Assembly: GCF_900108085.1 (NCBI RefSeq)
Contig: NZ_FNVR01000029.1
Span: 1 to 54,984 of the forward strand
Source: Algoriphagus boritolerans DSM 17298 = JCM 18970
Lineage (GTDB): Bacteria > Bacteroidota > Bacteroidia > Cytophagales > Cyclobacteriaceae
Direction: 5' to 3'
DNA: 54,984 nt
The notes under the pieces were generated by a model that saw only the letters and a list, made by a program, of their open reading frames with translations, made no database searches and was not told where the DNA came from. Position numbers and translations under genes: made by a program. This document shows positions 16,943-25,443 of the stretch, piece after piece (the stretch's first letter is position 1; every line of letters begins with the position of its first letter).

Positions 16943-18232
16943 TTAGAAACCGATTACCCCTTCGATCATCAGGCCATTGAATTTACCGCCGTTTCTGATG
17001 TCACTGCTGGCAAAGCCTTTGTAATTCTGCGTTACATATTCCAGTTTGGCGAGGATATTTTTGGAGATAAACCAACCTCCGCCGATTTGGGTACGGTCAA
17101 TGCTGATATCCAAGCCACTTCCGGCCAATGTGCCATCTACCTGATTGTAACGGCCCGCAAAGTAGAATTTTTCACCCGGTCCAAATCTATAGACCAGATC
17201 GGCCCCAACTTGACTCCAGGTTCTTTCCTCGGTTTCATTTGCGGCTTTGCCTTTGGATTGCTCAAAGTTTCCGAAGAACTCCAATCCTTTGAATTTGATA
17301 AATGGATTGAGAACTGTAGCGGTGATATTGTCGGTCTGGCCAGGATTAATTCTTCCTGAGGTAAAATTAGCAGAGGTGGAGGCCAGTGTGTTTTCCATGA
17401 CCATGTAATAACGAGAACCTGCTCTGTCACCTCCATAGAGGGTGTTTCTGGCAGAACCGGAAGTGGTGTAGATCGATCCGGTCAATCTCACCCGCAAATC
17501 ATCAGAAACCTGCTTATCATATCCTACTTTTCCCAAAAGGGAGATTTTCCGCTTGTCAGGATTGGTCACTCCACCTTGGATTTCTCCGCCTGTCAATCCG
17601 CCTACGATCAGGAAACCGTTACTTTGGAAGGTCAAGTCACCCCCAACTTCAGTGGTGAAGGCATCCATGATGTAATTTCCTACGAAAGGATTGTACATCG
17701 CATTGCCGTTGTCTGTTCGTCGATAGTGTGCATCACCATAGTTGATCTCCATGTGACCAACCCGGAGTGTGAGGTATTTGGAAAACCATTCCGGATTTCC
17801 AAGAAATGGAAGCTTGTCAAACTGAAGGTATCCGCCTTTCACCCAAGACTCGGGGTGGTGTCTGGAGGATAAATAGGTAATCAAATTTAATCTCACTCCA
17901 TCCATCAATTCCACATCGATATTGAGGTTGGCAGTGGCCAAGTTACTTCCTGCACCGATTTCTACGAGCTGATTGAGATTCACTCCAGAGGCATTGAGAT
18001 TGGCAGCCGCTGTATTTTCATGACTGAGGCTTTGGAGTTGCTGTGCAAAGTGTCCACCAATTCTTACTTTAACGCCTTCAAATCCGACGGTATCCACTTT
18101 GCCTGTCTCAAAAACAGTAACACCTCGCTGATCGTAGGGTCTCCAATATTGGACATCTCGCTGTAATCCCTGAGCCAAGCCTGTGGCAGAGATCCCCGCA
18201 GCCATTACTGCGGACATTAGGTACTTTTTCAT
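16943..18232 (-). CDS. Outer-membrane porin-like beta-barrel protein
   Basis: A 429-residue exported protein (signal MKKYLMSAVMAAGISATGLAQ). The mature part is rich in alternating polar/hydrophobic strands and ends with an aromatic residue (LMIEGVIGF), as required for outer-membrane barrels. Segments such as DVELMDGVRLNLITYLSSRHH, WVKGGYLQFDKLP and LRVGHMEINYGDAHYRR resemble OprO/P-type or other phosphate/anion-selective porins of Bacteroidota, but specificity cannot be assigned. It lies between two YceI-like genes with 11-12 base gaps on both sides, so the three should be co-transcribed. No TonB box, so diffusion-type transport is expected. Confidence 0.8.
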   Translation of the reverse strand: MKKYLMSAVMAAGISATGLAQGLQRDVQYWRPYDQRGVTVFETGKVDTVGFEGVKVRIGGHFAQQLQSLSHENTAAANLNASGVNLNQLVEIGAGSNLATANLNIDVELMDGVRLNLITYLSSRHHPESWVKGGYLQFDKLPFLGNPEWFSKYLTLRVGHMEINYGDAHYRRTDNGNAMYNPFVGNYIMDAFTTEVGGDLTFQSNGFLIVGGLTGGEIQGGVTNPDKRKISLLGKVGYDKQVSDDLRVRLTGSIYTTSGSARNTLYGGDRAGSRYYMVMENTLASTSANFTSGRINPGQTDNITATVLNPFIKFKGLEFFGNFEQSKGKAANETEERTWSQVGADLVYRFGPGEKFYFAGRYNQVDGTLAGSGLDISIDRTQIGGGWFISKNILAKLEYVTQNYKGFASSDIRNGGKFNGLMIEGVIGF

Positions 18233-18243
18233 TGTGTTTTGGA

Positions 18244-18822
18244 TTATAGGGTAGGTTGAAATGTAGATTTAAACGAAAGCTTGATCTCATCCTCGGTTTT
18301 CACAGTGCCCATCAGTGCAGTAGGAGGAGTTATCGAGAAGTTAGTCAGGCGCGTCTCCAGGCTGCCTTCAAAAGTCAGTTTATTGCCCACAGCACTCACT
18401 TTGACCGGAAAGCTGACCAGCTTGGTCACTCCGGCGATGGTCAAATCACCTTTTGCTGTCATTGATGATCCTTGACCGGTCAATTCTTTCAGAACAAATC
18501 GCACTTCTTTGTATTTATCTGTCTTAAGCGCTTTGTAAGCATTGGAGTCTAGGCCTCGCGTACCGCTTTTCAATGTTTCTGCCTGAAAACTCACTGTCAA
18601 GCTTTGGACAGTTTTAAACTGCCCGTTTTCCAGTACAAATATCCCTTGCCCCACGCCGCTCTCTGAGACCATTTCCCAATCATGAAGTGTGGATCCACCC
18701 GCTACTTTGAAAAGAGGTGTCCCGGAAAGAACATAGTTGGTCTGGGAGAAGGCACTGTTTCCACCTATCAATAAGATGGCAGACAAGAGGAAAAAGAATC
18801 GGAAATAAGTAAATCGCTTCAT
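18244..18822 (-). CDS. YceI-family exported protein (first gene of the operon)
   Basis: A 192-residue YceI-family protein; start at 18822 (MKRFTYFRFFFLLSAILLIGG) gives a clean signal peptide ending AFSQ, whereas the upstream Met at 18849 would add nine non-signal residues. YceI features: STLHDWEM (the 'H.W' ligand-cavity motif), MTVSF-like strands, LKSGTRGLDSNAYKALKTDKY and the late 'IAGVTKLVSFPV' and ITPPTALMGTVKTEDEI strands. Known members bind polyisoprenoids such as ubiquinone precursors or fatty amides in the periplasm. Gene order is YceI - porin - YceI-like with tight spacing; the promoter should lie in the AT-rich 18823-18960 region. Confidence 0.9.
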   Translation of the reverse strand: MKRFTYFRFFFLLSAILLIGGNSAFSQTNYVLSGTPLFKVAGGSTLHDWEMVSESGVGQGIFVLENGQFKTVQSLTVSFQAETLKSGTRGLDSNAYKALKTDKYKEVRFVLKELTGQGSSMTAKGDLTIAGVTKLVSFPVKVSAVGNKLTFEGSLETRLTNFSITPPTALMGTVKTEDEIKLSFKSTFQPTL

Positions 18823-19156
18823 CGCTTTTTGGAGTTTTTGATGCAACAAAGCTCCACATAGTAACCCGCAGAAAAGCTGATGAAAGTCAGTAAACAGTAT
18901 GATTGATCACAGCTCAGTTACCGATTTTCAGAACATTATTTCTATTTGTATTATATTTTTCAATTAATTCAAAATTAAAAAACTATTATATCCAATAAAA
19001 CAGAATAAAAAATCATAATCCGTCTACTTCACCCAATAGGATGGGATAAAACAAAAATTTAAAGCGTCAAACGATGGATTTCAAAAAAGCTTTACTGACA
19101 GCTAACGCCTACATTTCCGATCAGAAAATGAAATGGAACGGTTTAAAGCACCCGCT
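18823..19156. other. AT-rich promoter region upstream of YceI operon
   Basis: No gene seen in these 334 bases. The AT-rich core (18940-19010) is the likely transcription start area of the leftward YceI operon. Between 19080 and 19156 the sequence reaches the end of the methyltransferase gene. Confidence 0.4.
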
Positions 19157-19885
19157 TCACTCTGCCTTCCCAAAAACCAAAAAGTGCTGGATTTTCATGA
19201 ACTGACCATTTTGTACCAGTTTAAACCCATTTGCAGAAAGTTCCTTCTCGACCTGCTTGACCGTCATTTTATGAAGCGGCTTGATCGCAACCTCCGGATC
19301 TTCGCCCCGATATTCAATCAGCAATAGTTTTCCATCGGCTTTAAGTGATTTTCGAATGGCGGCAAGCATCTCCACAGGATACTCAAGCTCATGATACACG
19401 TCTACCATGATGATAAGATCTATCGAATTTTCAGGAAGATTTGGGGATGTTTCAGACCCTTTGACCGCAACGACATGATCGAAGCCAAGTTCCTTACTTC
19501 GCCTTTGCAAATATTGAATAGCCTCATCCTGAATCTCCACCGCGTAGACTTTTCCCTCAGGTACTTTGGGAGCAATCCGGAAAGTGTAATAACCTGAACC
19601 GGCACCCAAATCCGCGACAACACTTCCCGCGTCAACCGGCAGATTTTCGATCGCCAGGGAGACACTTTCTTCCTGCTCTCTGCTTCTTCGCTCCAGCCAA
19701 TCTTTGCCCTGAAAACCCATCACAAAAGAAATCTCCCTTCCCATATACACCTTTCCGATTCCGTCCATCGAGGCGGTTTTGTATGTGTAGGGGGAGTCAC
19801 CGATTTTGGACTTTTGCTGAGCTTGGCATGAAGTGGTCACGCCCAAACTCAACCCTATCACGACAGCAATTGCGAGAGTTCTCAT
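19157..19885 (-). CDS. Exported class I SAM-dependent methyltransferase
   Basis: A 242-residue protein with an N-terminal export signal including a cysteine in TTSCQAQQ (Cys20, possible but non-ideal lipobox). The rest is a Rossmann-type methyltransferase: motif I VADLGAGSGYYTF (about 89-101), VYAVEIQDEA (acidic residue for ribose), DLIIMVDVYHELEYP and LLLIEYRGED. The C-terminal part KMTVKQVEKELSANGFKLVQ is typical. An exported methyltransferase is odd because SAM is not known to be available in the periplasm; homologues with signal peptides occur in Bacteroidota and Planctomycetes, function unknown. Transcribed leftward, separated from neighbours by more than 300 bases on both sides, so a single-gene unit. 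Confidence 0.85.
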   Translation of the reverse strand: MRTLAIAVVIGLSLGVTTSCQAQQKSKIGDSPYTYKTASMDGIGKVYMGREISFVMGFQGKDWLERRSREQEESVSLAIENLPVDAGSVVADLGAGSGYYTFRIAPKVPEGKVYAVEIQDEAIQYLQRRSKELGFDHVVAVKGSETSPNLPENSIDLIIMVDVYHELEYPVEMLAAIRKSLKADGKLLLIEYRGEDPEVAIKPLHKMTVKQVEKELSANGFKLVQNGQFMKIQHFLVFGKAE

Positions 19886-20393
19886 GGTATCGTTTTTTAA
19901 TTAAACCCCGGACTTGAGGGACATGTTTTTGAATTCTTTTCCCAATCATTTGGAAGGAAATTTCCAAATCGCTCCTCTCCAGAAATTCAGTCTCAATAAA
20001 TGAATCCTGACTTAGAGTTGTTTGGCAAAAGGCAAATGAGAAATGAGATTTTTCAGTTTTGTTTAACGTTCAATTCCAGTCAAACCCGAAGTTGTCCCTC
20101 TTCACTTTTTGGATTGAATATTGGATAAAACCATCAATAAAAGCCACTCAAACCAACGCGATAAACTTTTATTAAGAGTCTGATTTATAGTAATTTAAAA
20201 TCGATCACTTCATGAATTAAGTGTAGATTTTTTGATTTTTTGAAAAGCAGAATAATATTTGGTCTGTAAAATCCCGGCTTCTTCTACCCTACAAAATCCC
20301 GGAAAATCCCGGTTTTGAAATCTGCTTCAAAAAACCACAGATTCCAAAGCGATAATTGGATTTTTAGATTAGTCTAAATTATAAAATTCAGGG
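19886..20393. other. 0.5-kb intergenic region between xylanase and methyltransferase genes
   Basis: No gene seen. Both flanking genes point left, so this is the upstream region of the methyltransferase gene and the downstream region of the xylanase gene. It contains the AAAATCCCGG repeats (20268-20312). Confidence 0.4.
20268..20312 (+). repeat. Three copies of AAAATCCCGG
   Basis: Exact 10-mers AAAATCCCGG at 20268-20277, 20293-20302 and 20303-20312; the last two are in direct tandem, i.e. one helical turn apart, and the first is 25 bases from the second. Possibly an operator for an unknown regulator, but no T tract or transcription start was identified. Confidence 0.6.
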
Positions 20394-21494
20394 CTAATTG
20401 GCTATCGCTTCCAAAAATCCTGGCTTTAATTTCATCTCCCGATCAAAGAGCAACGCATAGTTTGTCCTCCCTCTCACAGGCCAATTATTGAGCCAACTTC
20501 TGCCATCATGAAGGCCCCAGAAAGTCACTCGGGTAATCTTGTCCTGATGCTTTCTGAACAATTGAAAAATGGAAACGTAGCGATCGATGAGTTGTTTTTC
20601 AACTTCCGCAGGGAGTCCGTTTTTGTAGGGATTCCATTCATCCGATTCGGCATAGTTGATATTGAGATCTGCTCCATCCGAATCACTCGGCCGGGGCAAA
20701 ACATCCACGTCCAGTTCTGTGACATGCACTTCAAATCCTGCGGCATGTATATCCAGGATTGCCTGCTCGATTTGATCCAAGGATGGAGAATTCAATCGGT
20801 AATGGCCCTGCATTCCGATGCCGTCAATGCGGATTCCTTCGGCCCGAAGTTCGGTTGCTAAATCCAATATTGCCTTTCGCTTTTCAGGTTTCCAGACGTT
20901 GTAGTCATTGTAATAAAGGGCCACATCGGGATCGGCTTCATTGGCCTTTCGGAAGGCGGCTTTGATAAATTCACTTCCTGTGATGGTATACCAATGCGTT
21001 TTGCGCCAGGTCCCGTCATCTTCAAACGCTTCATTGACTACATCCCAACCGTCAATTTTTCCCTTGTATCGGCCCACTACAGTGGAGATGTGATCTTCCA
21101 TCCGTTTGATCAAGTCCGCTTGATTGAGAAATTGCCCTTCCCCATTCTGAAAAACCCATGCGGGAGTCTGCTGATGCCAAACCAAGGTATGACCGATGGT
21201 GAAAGAGCCGATTTTTTCGCCTAGCGCCACGTATGCATCGCCAAATTCGAAATTATACTCCCCCTCTTTGGGATGAACCGGACCCCATTTCAATCCATTC
21301 TCAGGACTGATCGAACTGAAGTGTAAATTCAAAAGGGAATCTGCCCCCAATTCTTTCCCGGTGACCTGTCCCAAATTCAAAGCGGCACCGATATAAAACG
21401 AATCATTGAAGTGATTTTTAAGCCCTGTGGACTCCTGACTTTTGCAAGCCAGGAAAAGGGGAAAGGCCAGGAAAAGCAAACTATATTTTCTCAT
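20394..21494 (-). CDS. Endo-1,4-beta-xylanase, GH10 family, lipoprotein
   Basis: A 366-residue GH10 glycoside hydrolase. The lipoprotein signal has lipobox LFLAC (Cys17). Family signatures: GHTLVWHQQTPAW (about 101-113), acid/base Glu155 in WDVVNEAF, nucleophile Glu260 in VHVTELDV, and the late RVTFWGLHDGRSWLN. It hydrolyses beta-1,4-xylan backbones; predicted outer-membrane-anchored. It is alone here: no SusC/SusD pair or other xylan genes are adjacent, so it is a stand-alone enzyme rather than part of a polysaccharide-utilisation locus. All catalytic residues are intact. Confidence 0.95.
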   Translation of the reverse strand: MRKYSLLFLAFPLFLACKSQESTGLKNHFNDSFYIGAALNLGQVTGKELGADSLLNLHFSSISPENGLKWGPVHPKEGEYNFEFGDAYVALGEKIGSFTIGHTLVWHQQTPAWVFQNGEGQFLNQADLIKRMEDHISTVVGRYKGKIDGWDVVNEAFEDDGTWRKTHWYTITGSEFIKAAFRKANEADPDVALYYNDYNVWKPEKRKAILDLATELRAEGIRIDGIGMQGHYRLNSPSLDQIEQAILDIHAAGFEVHVTELDVDVLPRPSDSDGADLNINYAESDEWNPYKNGLPAEVEKQLIDRYVSIFQLFRKHQDKITRVTFWGLHDGRSWLNNWPVRGRTNYALLFDREMKLKPGFLEAIAN

Positions 21495-21630
21495 ACCTCA
21501 ACTTAACCGCTTTTCAGCTAAAACAGAAGAATTCAATCCGATTATTTATATAATCAGATGATCCTAAATAGGATGACATAGTTATCTTTCTTATCGAATG
21601 CGAATCAAGGTTCGGATTCAATAGTAGGTT

Positions 21631-22383
21631 TTACCATCGGACCATCTCGCCCAGTTCTTCTTTGGAAAATTCCAATTCCGTGTAGCCCATGGCATAAGGT
21701 CCGATCTCATAAGGAACGTAGATCACCCAAAATTTATCCTCCTTGAACCCTATCGCATTGGCAAGGAAAAAACCAGTCTCGGGAAGGAAAAAACGACCAT
21801 CATCGACGAGACTCACGCCTTTTTCCACTTCATGATATTCAGCGAATTTTTGTTCAGTCAGCTTAAAAAATTCAGTTTCATTCAAAATTACGCGATCCAC
21901 AGGCAAGGCTTCTCCGGTACGGGGATCAAAATTCAAAAAGGTGACAAGACTAGTAGGATGTGCGCCTCCCAAAAAACTGAACTGCGTAAAATAAATACTC
22001 AAAGTACTGTCTGACTCATACGATACCGTACCAGCGGCTTCGATCTCCCAGCCTCCGTATGAATCCGGAAACTCACTCTTGAAGGCTTCAAAAGAGCTGA
22101 AATATTGGGCTACCATCGAATCCAAAGGTGCAATAGCCTCCCCTGTCTGTACCAAAAAACCCATCATCTCATCAATCGCCGGATTGATTTTAGCTGCTGC
22201 TTCCCCACCGCTAGCCATAGGCCAGGAAAGCCTCAACTTTGCACAGTTTTCACCTACGCAGGATTCTTTTTCCAGCGTTTCCGTGCGAAAAGTCAGGGGT
22301 GTTTCATTTTCGATTTCCTGACTTGAAGGCTTGGAAGCGCATGAAGTCAAAATGAGGTAGACGAAAAAGGCTAGAATTCGCAT
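21631..22383 (-). CDS. DUF3298 / PdaC-type domain lipoprotein
   Basis: A 250-residue lipoprotein with lipobox LTSC (Cys15). The C-terminal 100 residues match DUF3298: FTQFSFLGGAHPTSLVTFLNFDPRTGE, where 'gGAHp' is the family hallmark, followed by LTEQKF and FVNPYEIGPYAMG-type terminal strand. The N-terminal part resembles the DUF4163 region that accompanies DUF3298 in RsiV- and PdaC-like proteins, some of which bind lysozyme or deacetylate peptidoglycan; neither activity is implied here. It follows the MeaB gene with a 3-base gap and is the last gene of that operon. Confidence 0.85.
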   Translation of the reverse strand: MRILAFFVYLILTSCASKPSSQEIENETPLTFRTETLEKESCVGENCAKLRLSWPMASGGEAAAKINPAIDEMMGFLVQTGEAIAPLDSMVAQYFSSFEAFKSEFPDSYGGWEIEAAGTVSYESDSTLSIYFTQFSFLGGAHPTSLVTFLNFDPRTGEALPVDRVILNETEFFKLTEQKFAEYHEVEKGVSLVDDGRFFLPETGFFLANAIGFKEDKFWVIYVPYEIGPYAMGYTELEFSKEELGEMVRW

Positions 22384-22386
22384 GTT

Positions 22387-23373
22387 TTATTTCTGAAAGA
22401 AAAATTGGATCAAAGACTTTGCAAGTTTGCTGGGATTGAGCTCACCGTTTTGGACTTTTGGCTTTCGATCAGTCAGCATTTTTTGGATGACAGGATCCTT
22501 CAGAAATGCCTGTCCAAGGAGAAACTGAATCTGATCCTCCAGCCAATTCAATCGCTGATTCGCCCGATTTGATTCCCAAAAACCGTTTTGCCTCATTTGC
22601 CGCTCATAGCTACTGACTAATTCCCAAATCTCTTCCAGGCCAAATCCTGTCGTAGATGAAGCTAGCTTAACACTGGGTGACCAGTTTTTTTCGGCCAAAG
22701 GAAACAGGTGAAGCGCACTTTCATACGCTATTTTGGCCTTTTTAGCCATTGCCAGGTTGGTGCCATCGGCCTTATTGATAATCAAGGCATCGGCCATTTC
22801 CATGATTCCTTTTTTGATCCCCTGAAGCTCATCTCCCGCACCTGCAAGCATCAGCAGCAAAAAGAAATCGACCATATTTTTCACGGCAGTTTCGCTTTGG
22901 CCCACTCCCACAGTCTCCACGAGAATCACATCAAATCCCGCAGCTTCGCAAAGCAACATCGCCTCGCGGGTTTTGCCACTGACACCGCCTAAGGCCGTGC
23001 CTGAGGGGGTCGGCCGAATGAACGCGCGCTTATCAGCGGACAGTTCTTCCATCCGAGTCTTGTCGCCCAAAATGCTTCCTCTGTTCAACTGACTGCTGGG
23101 ATCAATCGCCAGCACCGCTACTTTTTTTCCATTGTCCAAAAGCAACTTACCAAAAGCTTCGATAAAAGTACTTTTACCCACTCCCGGCACCCCGGTAATG
23201 CCAATGCGGATGGACTTTCCGGTTTCTGTGATTAGGGATTGGACGAGTTCGGACGCCAAATCCTGATCAGATTCCAGGGTACTTTCCACCAAAGTGATCG
23301 CCTGACTGAGAATCACCCGATTACCAGATCGGATGCCATCGGCATAAGCTTGGAGTGATAGTCGCTTTCTCAT
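22387..23373 (-). CDS. meaB: MeaB/ArgK-family GTPase, methylmalonyl-CoA mutase chaperone
   Basis: A 328-residue GTPase of the G3E-related MeaB family. The P-loop GVPGVGKST is at residues 61-69, followed by VLAIDPSSQLNRGSILGDKTRM, VETVGVGQSE and NKADGTN (base recognition), all diagnostic of MeaB/ArgK. It protects and reloads the cobalamin-dependent methylmalonyl-CoA mutase. The mutase genes are not in this window, although they usually adjoin meaB in Bacteroidota. Its start overlaps the end of the upstream small protein gene by four bases (ATGA), showing translational coupling. Confidence 0.95.
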   Translation of the reverse strand: MRKRLSLQAYADGIRSGNRVILSQAITLVESTLESDQDLASELVQSLITETGKSIRIGITGVPGVGKSTFIEAFGKLLLDNGKKVAVLAIDPSSQLNRGSILGDKTRMEELSADKRAFIRPTPSGTALGGVSGKTREAMLLCEAAGFDVILVETVGVGQSETAVKNMVDFFLLLMLAGAGDELQGIKKGIMEMADALIINKADGTNLAMAKKAKIAYESALHLFPLAEKNWSPSVKLASSTTGFGLEEIWELVSSYERQMRQNGFWESNRANQRLNWLEDQIQFLLGQAFLKDPVIQKMLTDRKPKVQNGELNPSKLAKSLIQFFFQK

Positions 23374-23774
23374 GGATTGGCATAGGAAAATCTGCTTTCA
23401 CCCATCGGAGTCTTTTCGTACTCGGCAAGTAAGAAAGTCCGGTATTTCACGTCAAAAAAAGGTTCCTTGGGGCTAAGTTCCACTTTTTCGGTAAGGTCAC
23501 TGGAAAAGAAAAACACGTGCGTCTTTCCGTATTTGGAATGAGGTTGGATGTCGGCAAATTCCTTCATCCAGGCAGGATTTTCATCTAACACCCGAATGGC
23601 AAGCACTCTCACTACCGGGCCGGTGTTGTTTTCATTTCGGAAATATCCGATTTCCTCATATTTACCTTCATATTGCTCCAGGCCAGGTTGGGAAAGACTG
23701 GTATTTATAATTTGATAAATGAGGATTCCGACGATACTACCGATGGCATACAGGATGACTTTATTCCTTTTCAC
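23370..23774 (-). CDS. Uncharacterised small membrane-anchored protein
   Basis: A 134-residue protein with one N-terminal hydrophobic helix (residues about 5-25, ILYAIGSIVGILIYQIINTS), probably a membrane anchor, followed by an ~105-residue domain rich in beta-strand-like patterns (VVRVLAIRVLDENP, KTHVFFFSSDL). No known family recognised. It is the first gene of a three-gene leftward operon with meaB and the DUF3298 lipoprotein; ATGA overlap with meaB makes it a real gene. Divergent hemJ starts 54 bases away, so a promoter pair must lie in 23775-23828. Confidence 0.7.
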   Translation of the reverse strand: MKRNKVILYAIGSIVGILIYQIINTSLSQPGLEQYEGKYEEIGYFRNENNTGPVVRVLAIRVLDENPAWMKEFADIQPHSKYGKTHVFFFSSDLTEKVELSPKEPFFDVKYRTFLLAEYEKTPMGESRFSYANP

Positions 23775-23828
23775 AAACTTTGGAGGGTTTACGAGGTTTA
23801 GACCTTAATTTAGCCCAAAATTCTGACA

Positions 23829-24362
23829 ATGACTTTCGAGTACGTCAAGGCTCTTCATATCATTTTCGTAGTCACTTGGTTTGCAGGGCTTTTCTATATC
23901 GTTCGCTTATTCATCTACCAAACTGAGGCGCTTCAAAAGCCCGAACTGGAACGGAGCATTCTAAAACCACAGCTCGATCTGATGGCCAGTCGTCTTTGGT
24001 ACATCATCACTTGGCCATCGGCGGTCTTGACTCTGATTTTCGGGACCTGGGTATTGAGCTACCGCTGGGGATATATGGAATTGGGATTCATGCACGCGAA
24101 GCTTGGTTTTGTGGCTTTGCTTTATATCTATCACGGCTTTTGCCATGTACTTTTCAAGGAATTGCAATCCGGAAAAAGCCGATGGACTTCAACTCAATTG
24201 CGAATTTGGAACGAAGCATCGACGATTTTGCTTTTTGCAATTGTATTCCTCATCGTACTGAAAAGCACCTTAAGCATGGTGTGGGGAATCTTGGGATTAA
24301 TCGGATTATCAGTGACACTCATGCTTGCCATTCGGCTTTACAAAAAATATAGACTCAAATAA
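23829..24362 (+). CDS. hemJ: Protoporphyrinogen IX oxidase, HemJ/CopD family
   Basis: A 177-residue protein with four to five membrane helices. The family signature is at the N-terminus: KALHIIFVVTWFAGLFYIVRLFIY, with the haem-ligand histidine in 'ALHI'. A second conserved block MHAKLGFVALLYIYHGFCH holds further His/Lys residues. HemJ oxidises protoporphyrinogen IX to protoporphyrin IX in haem synthesis; these residues fit that family better than CopD copper importers. It leads a rightward operon: the SCO gene follows after five bases and cytochrome c overlaps that one. Confidence 0.85.
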   Translation: MTFEYVKALHIIFVVTWFAGLFYIVRLFIYQTEALQKPELERSILKPQLDLMASRLWYIITWPSAVLTLIFGTWVLSYRWGYMELGFMHAKLGFVALLYIYHGFCHVLFKELQSGKSRWTSTQLRIWNEASTILLFAIVFLIVLKSTLSMVWGILGLIGLSVTLMLAIRLYKKYRLK

Positions 24363-24367
24363 CAAAA

Positions 24368-24997
24368 ATGAAGACGACCAACATGCTGCTGTTATATGCC
24401 TTGATCCTCGGATTTTCCTGTAAATCCGAAACCGGAAATAACTCCACCGCAGTGCTACCGATCCTTGGCGAACGGTACGTAGATGAAAATCAGGACACTG
24501 TCTACCATCAGATCGCAGACTTTGCTTTTGTCAACCAAGTCGGTGACACCGTCACCAATGCGGATGTGGCAGGCAAAATCTATGTTGCTGACTTCTTCTT
24601 CACGACCTGCCCTACTATCTGCCCAATCATGAAAAAGGAGATGCTTCGGGTCTATGAAAAATACCGGGACGAGCCCAATTTCAGGATTCTAAGCCACTCC
24701 ATCGATCCGACACACGACACACAAACTGTACTGAAAGACTATGCGGAAAAGCTGGGTATAGAAGATGCCTCAACTTGGAATTTTCTGACAGGTGATCAGG
24801 AAAAAATCTTCGAAATCGGGCAAACCAGCTACCTGACCACAGCAATGGAAGATCAAGCCGAACCGGGAGGATTCCTACACAGTGGGGCATTCCTTTTGAT
24901 CGATGGGAATGGAAGAATCAGAGGAGTCTATGACGGAACCAAATCAGACCAAGTCGATCGACTGATTTCGGACATCCCAAAACTGCTGAATCAATGA
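24368..24997 (+). CDS. SCO1/SenC-family lipoprotein (copper chaperone for cytochrome oxidase)
   Basis: A 209-residue lipoprotein with lipobox GFSC (Cys18) and a thioredoxin-like SCO domain. The CxxxC pair is Cys81 and Cys85 (TTCPTICP) and the conserved copper-ligand histidine is His171 in FLHSGAF. SCO proteins deliver copper to the CuA site of cytochrome c oxidase or act as thiol oxidoreductases. Situated between hemJ and a cytochrome c gene, it fits a respiratory-assembly cluster. Its end overlaps the start of the cytochrome gene by four bases. Confidence 0.9.
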   Translation: MKTTNMLLLYALILGFSCKSETGNNSTAVLPILGERYVDENQDTVYHQIADFAFVNQVGDTVTNADVAGKIYVADFFFTTCPTICPIMKKEMLRVYEKYRDEPNFRILSHSIDPTHDTQTVLKDYAEKLGIEDASTWNFLTGDQEKIFEIGQTSYLTTAMEDQAEPGGFLHSGAFLLIDGNGRIRGVYDGTKSDQVDRLISDIPKLLNQ

Positions 24998-25443
24998 GGA
25001 AACTTGCCCTAGTTGGTTTCTTCATTTTGGCTTTTGGCTGCGCGCCCAAATCAAGCAATGAAGAAAATACACTCGCCCAAATAAGTGATCCTGAAGTGAT
25101 GAAATTTGCGATTTCGGGCAAAACACTTTACGAAAATTATTGTGGCAATTGTCATCAGTCAGATGGCAAAGGGCTGGGCAAACTCATTCCACCGCTGCGG
25201 GATGCGGATTACTTCAAGGAGAGTGTGCACCGGTCCATCTGGATCATGAGGCACGGCCAAAACGGCGAAATTACCGTCAAAGGGCAAAAATACAATCAGG
25301 CTATGCCCGCAAATCCAAATTTAAAGCCATTGGAAATCGCCCAGATTGCAACCTATCTATACAACATCTGGGGAATGAATGAGGGGGTGATCACCTCCTC
25401 GGATGTGGAAGGGTATTTGAAAAATAAACCTGAAAACTATTAA
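24994..25443 (+). CDS. Class I cytochrome c lipoprotein
   Basis: A 149-residue lipoprotein (lipobox AFGC, Cys16) with one haem-c site CGNCH (Cys50, Cys53, His54) and Met104 in QAMPANP as likely axial ligand, as in soluble cytochrome c domains. It is coupled to the SCO gene by a four-base overlap (ATGA) and its stop overlaps the end of the convergent gene at 25440. Probably a periplasmic electron carrier; whether it donates to a cbb3/caa3 oxidase cannot be seen. Confidence 0.9.
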   Translation: MRKLALVGFFILAFGCAPKSSNEENTLAQISDPEVMKFAISGKTLYENYCGNCHQSDGKGLGKLIPPLRDADYFKESVHRSIWIMRHGQNGEITVKGQKYNQAMPANPNLKPLEIAQIATYLYNIWGMNEGVITSSDVEGYLKNKPENY

